From Pleurodeles waltl (taxonomy: Eukaryota > Chordata > Amphibia > Caudata > Salamandridae), in contig NC_090444.1 of the NCBI RefSeq assembly GCF_031143425.1, positions 58,523,533 to 58,587,532 on the forward strand: 64,000 nt of DNA, in the 5' to 3' direction. The notes under the pieces were generated by a model. The model was not told where the DNA came from. It made no database searches and saw only the letters and a list, made by a program, of their open reading frames with translations. The translations under genes and the position numbers were made by a program. Shown here piece by piece: positions 59,505 to 64,000 of this stretch (the stretch's first letter is position 1; every line of letters starts with the position of its first letter).

Positions 59505-60560
59505 GCGCATTGCGGAGTAGGGTGGATTGGAGTAGGGTAGAGTGGAGTGGCATGGAGTGGAATGGAATGGTAGAGGTAGAGTGCAGTAGAGTGACCTGGT
59601 GTAGAGTGGAATAGTGTACTGGTGAGTAAGAAAGAGTGGGCTGGCATAGAGTGGAGTAGTGTAGAATGGAGTGGTGTAGGGTGTAATAGTGTAAAGTGCT
59701 GTGGCATAGAGGGGTTGGCCTAGACTGGAATATCATAGAGTGGAGGGGTGTAGAGTTTAGTGACATAAAGGATAATGATATAGAATGGAGTGTTGTAGAG
59801 TGGAAAGGTGTAGAGTGGAGTGGTGTACAGTACAGTGGTATAGAGTCAAGTGGCATAAAGTTTAATAGAGTTGGCATAGAGTTGAATAGTGTAGAGTGGA
59901 GTGGCATACAGTAGAGCAACATTGAGTGGAGTGGTGTAGTGTCCAATAGTGTAACGTTGAGTGGCTTAGAGCGGAGTGGCATAAAATTGAATAGTGTAGA
60001 GTGAAATGGTGTAAAGTGGGGTTGTATAAAGTGGAGTAGAATAATGTAAAGTGGAGTGGTATAGAGTGGAATGGCATAGAGATGAATGACATAGAGTAGA
60101 GTGGCGTAGAGTGGAAAACCGTAGATTGGAGTGACATAAAGTTGAGTGGCTTAAAGTAAAGTAGAGTGGTGCAGAATGCAGAGGTGTACAGTGGAAAAGT
60201 GTAGAGTGAAGTGGCATAGTGTAGAATGGTGTGGAATGGAATGGCATGTAGTCAAGTGGCATAGAGTGGAATATCATCAAGTGGAATAGTGTAGTCAGGA
60301 GTTTCCTAGAGTGAAGTGACATACAGTACAGTGGTGTAGAGTGGTGTGGCATAGAGTGGAATAGTTGAGAGTGGAGTGGCATACAGTGGAGTGGTGTACA
60401 GGTGAGTGGCGGAGAGTGGGGTACTGTTGAGTGGAATAGAGTAGAATATCATAGAGCAGAGTGGTGAAAAGTGGAGTGGCATGCAGTAGAGTGGCATAGA
60501 GTGGAGTGGCATATAGTGGAATAGTGTACAGTGGAGTGGCACACAGTGGAGCGGGGTATA
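59505..60560. repeat. Degenerate pentanucleotide satellite, about 1 kb
   Basis: Built almost wholly of 5-base words such as GTGGA, GTAGA, ATAGA and GTGGC in changing order (for example GTAGAGTGGAGTGGCATAGA). Because 5 and 3 share no factor, reading frames repeat every five codons, and the minus strand lacks stops in several frames. This explains the Ser/Thr/His/Pro-rich ORFs there. Not protein coding. Confidence 0.88.
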
Positions 60561-63041
60561 GTATCCTGTATGAGCTTCTCTGCCATCCTCATTTTCTTTC
60601 CCCGTTCTTTATCTGCTCTCTTCATTCCTTTCACATTCAACCACTGTTCTTCCATGCACAGTACTTGAATTAAGTGGGTAAGGATGCTCCTATATGTGGA
60701 CTTGTTGCTTGTTTCTAATTATGTTTCCAATTTACACTGTAAAGAGCAATGTTTGACCAGATGGCTCTATACAATCCGGACACCACTTTTCCATTCTTGG
60801 ACTATGCTTTTACCTATCTTTGTTATCAGGCATATTGGTTCAATTGCAGTGAACCAAGACTACAACTCCCAGGATGCATTGGTATGTAAACCCAAAGTCC
60901 AGGGATAGAAAAATCGTGTCACAGTATTATAGAGCAATCTGGTCTCCCTTCCAGCAAATCTTCTTTAAATTCAAGCTCGCTTGCGCAAGCATTTAACTCA
61001 GATCTCAATTTTGCACCCCACCACTTTCAAAATACACCAGTCGCCATTGCTATACATTGAGATTGATAGTCAAGGAGTCATTTTATAACATTCCGCACTG
61101 ACATTGGCAGACTATTCCTGTAACTGCAATATGACAAGAAACCTGATATTAAACAATGGATAAAGTACCCCCTGTCATACATTATACAGATATTGCAAGT
61201 CACATAAGCATCCCATAACAATATAGAGGAACAAGGATGAAGGAGTTCATTTAAAAGGTTGTGCAACTCAGAGGTAACTTAAAATGTCCTTACAATGTAT
61301 GGAAGTGGGTACTTTATCTCCTATAATACATGGTCACACAATCTCCATTTCCACAAACCACTTAAATCCTTGGTGCGTAGCTCTTTCATATGAAAGAGTG
61401 AGCATGTTTGCAAACATGAAAAATAAAAATAAAATCTCTTGTGCACAACTAAACACATCAAAAGCCTGTTACATATTTGTTGCAAACAGATAGTAGAAAC
61501 AGTTCAATACAAGTCAGTTTAAAACAAAGAAATAAATAAACAAAAACTTCAGTAGCTCGGAATTTGTGGAAACGTCCTCCTTTTCTCTATCTGAAGAATG
61601 CAAAAAAACATGTTCTCTTTGCTTGTCATTGTAAGCTAGAAAAATTTAGCAGAAAAAAGCAAAGCAATGTTTTCATTGCTAACAGCGGCATGAATGATGC
61701 TCCGTGCCCGGCCTGCCGGTCTCCTCTGCTGCTGGCCCTGGCAGCGGGCACTGTGACCAGAGCTCCACTGTTGTACCTTACAGTACTCAGGTCTGAAGAC
61801 TTTTCAACATATTTGACAACTGGGTGCATCACAAGTCTCCGATTATAAAGAAATCAGGGGCAGGTGAATATACATGTGTCACATTTTGTATATTGAAGGT
61901 AGCCCATGGGGATTGCCTCAAACTTCAAAAACAACACTTCTAAACTATTTTAAAACACATATATATATTTTTTTTTTAAACAAATAATCCCTAAAGTCTT
62001 TCCAGAACATGTTAAAATACTGACAGTGTGAAAGGGATTTATAGTTGAGTTAAAGACCGAAGGGAAGGAATGTTAAATTTGCTAATGAGGGACTATTGAA
62101 GGAGTTAGAAGGACTGTTCAGCTGCCGCATTCCTGACTGCTCCGACCTGGGGTAGTAAGGGAAGAGCAAAGGACAGACAGGGGTAGCAGTTGCTATCCCT
62201 AGTAGGCTTGTTTGACGGCCATACTAACCTGCAGTGACTCTCAGCTAGTGGCGGTGGGTGACATCTGGACAGTCCTGTCGGGGGGGCTGGTGGTTCTCCA
62301 GTTTCTGAGGTCCAGGTGAATGCACCACTTGCAAGTGACCTCAAAGGATGCTCGGTGAGGACAGCAGGTGCCTGGAAACCTGACAACCCTTGGGTCCTGT
62401 CTACACGTCTGCTCCTCCAACCACCAAGGAGCAAACCACCACAGCTCTCGTGACCACAGAGGTGCCCATTGTGCTATTATCATCACTATACTTTTCCGCC
62501 TACTGATCATGCCACTCCAGGGACAAGGGGAGGGAACTATATGGTGAATGAAATTACAGTCATTCCCTCCACCCAGGGGCAGGAGCTCAGGTGGCTCCTG
62601 CTGAGCACTATAAGAGGTAAGGTATCTTAGAGTCACGAGAAGGACTTCTGCGAGCCAGGGGGATCTCCCTGGGAGTGGCCACCAGCATCCCAGTACTGGA
62701 GTAGGAAGCAAGGACCATCTCAAGCCAGATGGGCAGAAAGAAGTGTGACAGTGTGAACACACCCTAGAAGTAGATGCACACCCTACCAGTGTGAGGGATG
62801 AGCGCTGCCTTCACCGAGGGGCTGGAGATGTCACTGACAAATGTATTTCAATTTCTTACGGTAGGTCTGGTCATGTTAGGTGTATGATGTAACTCCTACT
62901 ACTGTTCTACAAGTCTGGCCGGCAGTAATTAAATCAGCCCGTCTCTAATTGCTTTCAGCCAATCCCACACACCTCACTTGATTAATTACCTTGAAGGTCA
63001 CCGTGTTGGTTTCTTTTGGACTGTGTAACACTTGAAGCAGC
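60561..63041. other. No recognised gene
   Basis: Mixed unique-looking sequence with only short ORFs. Apart from the motif at 60859 nothing recurs within the window. Confidence 0.4.
60859..60878 (+). promoter_or_regulatory. ZNF143/SBS-like motif
   Basis: ACTACAACTCCCAGGATGCA is very close to the long ZNF143 (Staf) binding motif ACTACAAYTCCCAGMATGC known from vertebrate promoters and from some transposons. No gene start is recognisable nearby, so it may be a repeat-derived copy. Confidence 0.5.
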
Positions 63042-63221
63042 CCTGCCAATGTTTCCCAGGTCCATGCATGATGTGCAGCGCCAGTCCAGGTTTTTCTTTG
63101 AATTCTGGGACTTGTCGTTTTTTTTTTAATTCCATTATAAAAACAGGACTACCAGTCCCATAATTCAAAGGAAAAAACTGGCCTGGAGCAGCACAGGCAT
63201 GGACCTGGGAAACCTGGCAGG
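63042..63221. repeat. Foldback inverted repeat, 180 bp
   Basis: 63042-63118 (CCTGCCAATGTTTCCCAGGTCCATGC...GGGACTTGTC) and 63143-63221 (reverse complement CCTGCCAGGTTTCCCAGGTCCATGC...GGGACTGGTAGTCC) pair along most of their length around a loop of about 24 bases. It looks like a foldback or MITE-type element; transcribed, it would form a long hairpin. Confidence 0.75.
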
Positions 63222-64000
63222 TGTGCCTGGGGGTTGGGTGGGGGTGGAATTAGGAGGAAACCTTTTACCCCCTCCTTCCAACCCTGAAAGTTAGAAGGGT
63301 AGAGGGCGCTGTGAGGAGATCTCCCCTCCCTCTACGTCTAGGTGTGTGCTGGCGGGTCCGGTTGGTGAGCGTGGGGTGATGTGAGGGGACAGAATTAATG
63401 AAAAGTTTTGCCACAAGGTGGCCTTCAAGAATTAAAGGGCGAGAAAGAGTTTTTGAATCTGTCTTCTACTCTCAGTAGGGACCCGCCGAGTCTGACTATG
63501 GACGGGACGTGACTTTTTATGTTGTTTCAGAATACACTGTGTCGCTGGTTTTGCGCCCTCTCCGACCGGTACTTGGCTAGTACGGACCTGTGCAGCTATT
63601 GCACGGCCCAGCTTATCGTCAATACGGATGTATGTGCAAAACCCACAGAGGCAGACACTGCAATAGGTAATGAATCAAGTGAGGTGTGGGACTGGCTGAA
63701 AGCAACGAGAGATGGGTTGATTTGTAGAATCACGGCCAGACGTGTAGAATTAACCAGCAATGAAACAGGCAGTTCTTTACTAAAATAGTATTATTTAAGC
63801 TAAAACTAGTTGTTTGCTTGCTGCACGGCCAGCTGTCCGATAAATTGCGGAACTACTCACCTGTGTGAAATATATCCAGTAAAGGGGTACTGACAAGCGA
63901 GAGACAGAAGCACCGATGGAAGTTAAGGCTTCAATGGACCAGAATGTTTTTAACAAACAAGTATAACGCGTCCAGCATATGACTGCGCGATTATTAAAGC
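63222..64000. other. No firm gene; possible exon at 63531-63666
   Basis: A pyrimidine-rich TTTTTATGTTGTTTCAG precedes 63531, and GCAATAG/GTAATG gives a possible donor at 63667. The 136-base interval is open in one frame. No family is recognised, so this stays a weak candidate. Confidence 0.2.

Noticed and set aside
59461..59982. 173-codon Ser/His/Pro-rich ORF
   Set aside because: Entirely within the pentanucleotide satellite; open frames follow from the 5-base period.
1..64000. CRISPR arrays, bacterial operons, rRNA genes
   Set aside because: No spacer-repeat pattern, no ribosome-binding sites with gene strings and no rRNA similarity; the window is eukaryotic repeat DNA.

Overview
The window is eukaryotic and consists almost entirely of transposable elements. 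I see no convincing host gene. Long LTR retrotransposons nested in one another, a vertebrate-type endogenous retrovirus (ERV), a sushi-like chromovirus, a Gmr1-like Ty3 element, an L2-tailed SINE and a LINE with tandem promoter monomers together suggest a vertebrate with a very large genome, most plausibly a salamander or newt. The species is inference; the sequence does not name it.

Bases 1-39561 are one locus present in at least three head-to-tail copies of about 16.58 kb: copy A up to 6399, copy B 6400-22984, copy C 22985-39561. Each full unit holds, left to right: an ERV on the minus strand cut off inside integrase, then its RNase H, RT, protease and gag; a chromodomain Ty3/gypsy element on the plus strand, inserted into the ERV gag and flanked by the 5-bp duplication CCTTG; the rest of the ERV (gag start, leader, primer site, 5' LTR); and the first part of a long LTR (family TGTAGGAGG) that carries an inverted solo LTR of its own family. 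The copies differ at only a few sites and share the same disabling lesions, whereas the two LTRs of the chromovirus differ much more. The duplication is therefore much younger than the insertions, unless it is an assembly artefact. Copy C runs past the junction into the undisturbed locus, which fixes the right breakpoint.

From 36120 to about 46733 lies the element that owns the long LTR. It is a minus-strand Ty3-type retrotransposon with a SAP-like gag N-terminus, and its integrase lies upstream of reverse transcriptase and RNase H, the Gmr1 order. It is broken by an LTR fragment carrying a tRNA-headed, L2-tailed SINE. A second LTR of the same family starts at 46734 and is interrupted by a LINE at about 48876-54649. 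The LINE has four 130-bp 5' monomers, ORF1 and an endonuclease/RT ORF2, and is decayed, with a mutated RT active site. The LTR ends at 55087.

From 55088 to 64000 the sequence is mostly unrecognised. It contains a possible decayed retrocopy, a CORE-SINE-like fragment, a short terminal-inverted-repeat element, about 1 kb of degenerate pentanucleotide satellite, a ZNF143-type motif and a 180-bp foldback repeat.

Three points stand out. The chromovirus has an 11-nt primer site exactly complementary to the predicted 5' end of its own transcript (Tf1/sushi-type self-priming). Its LTR holds about six 91-bp repeats, several folding into a hairpin with compensatory changes. The duplication junction bears a short duplicated scar.
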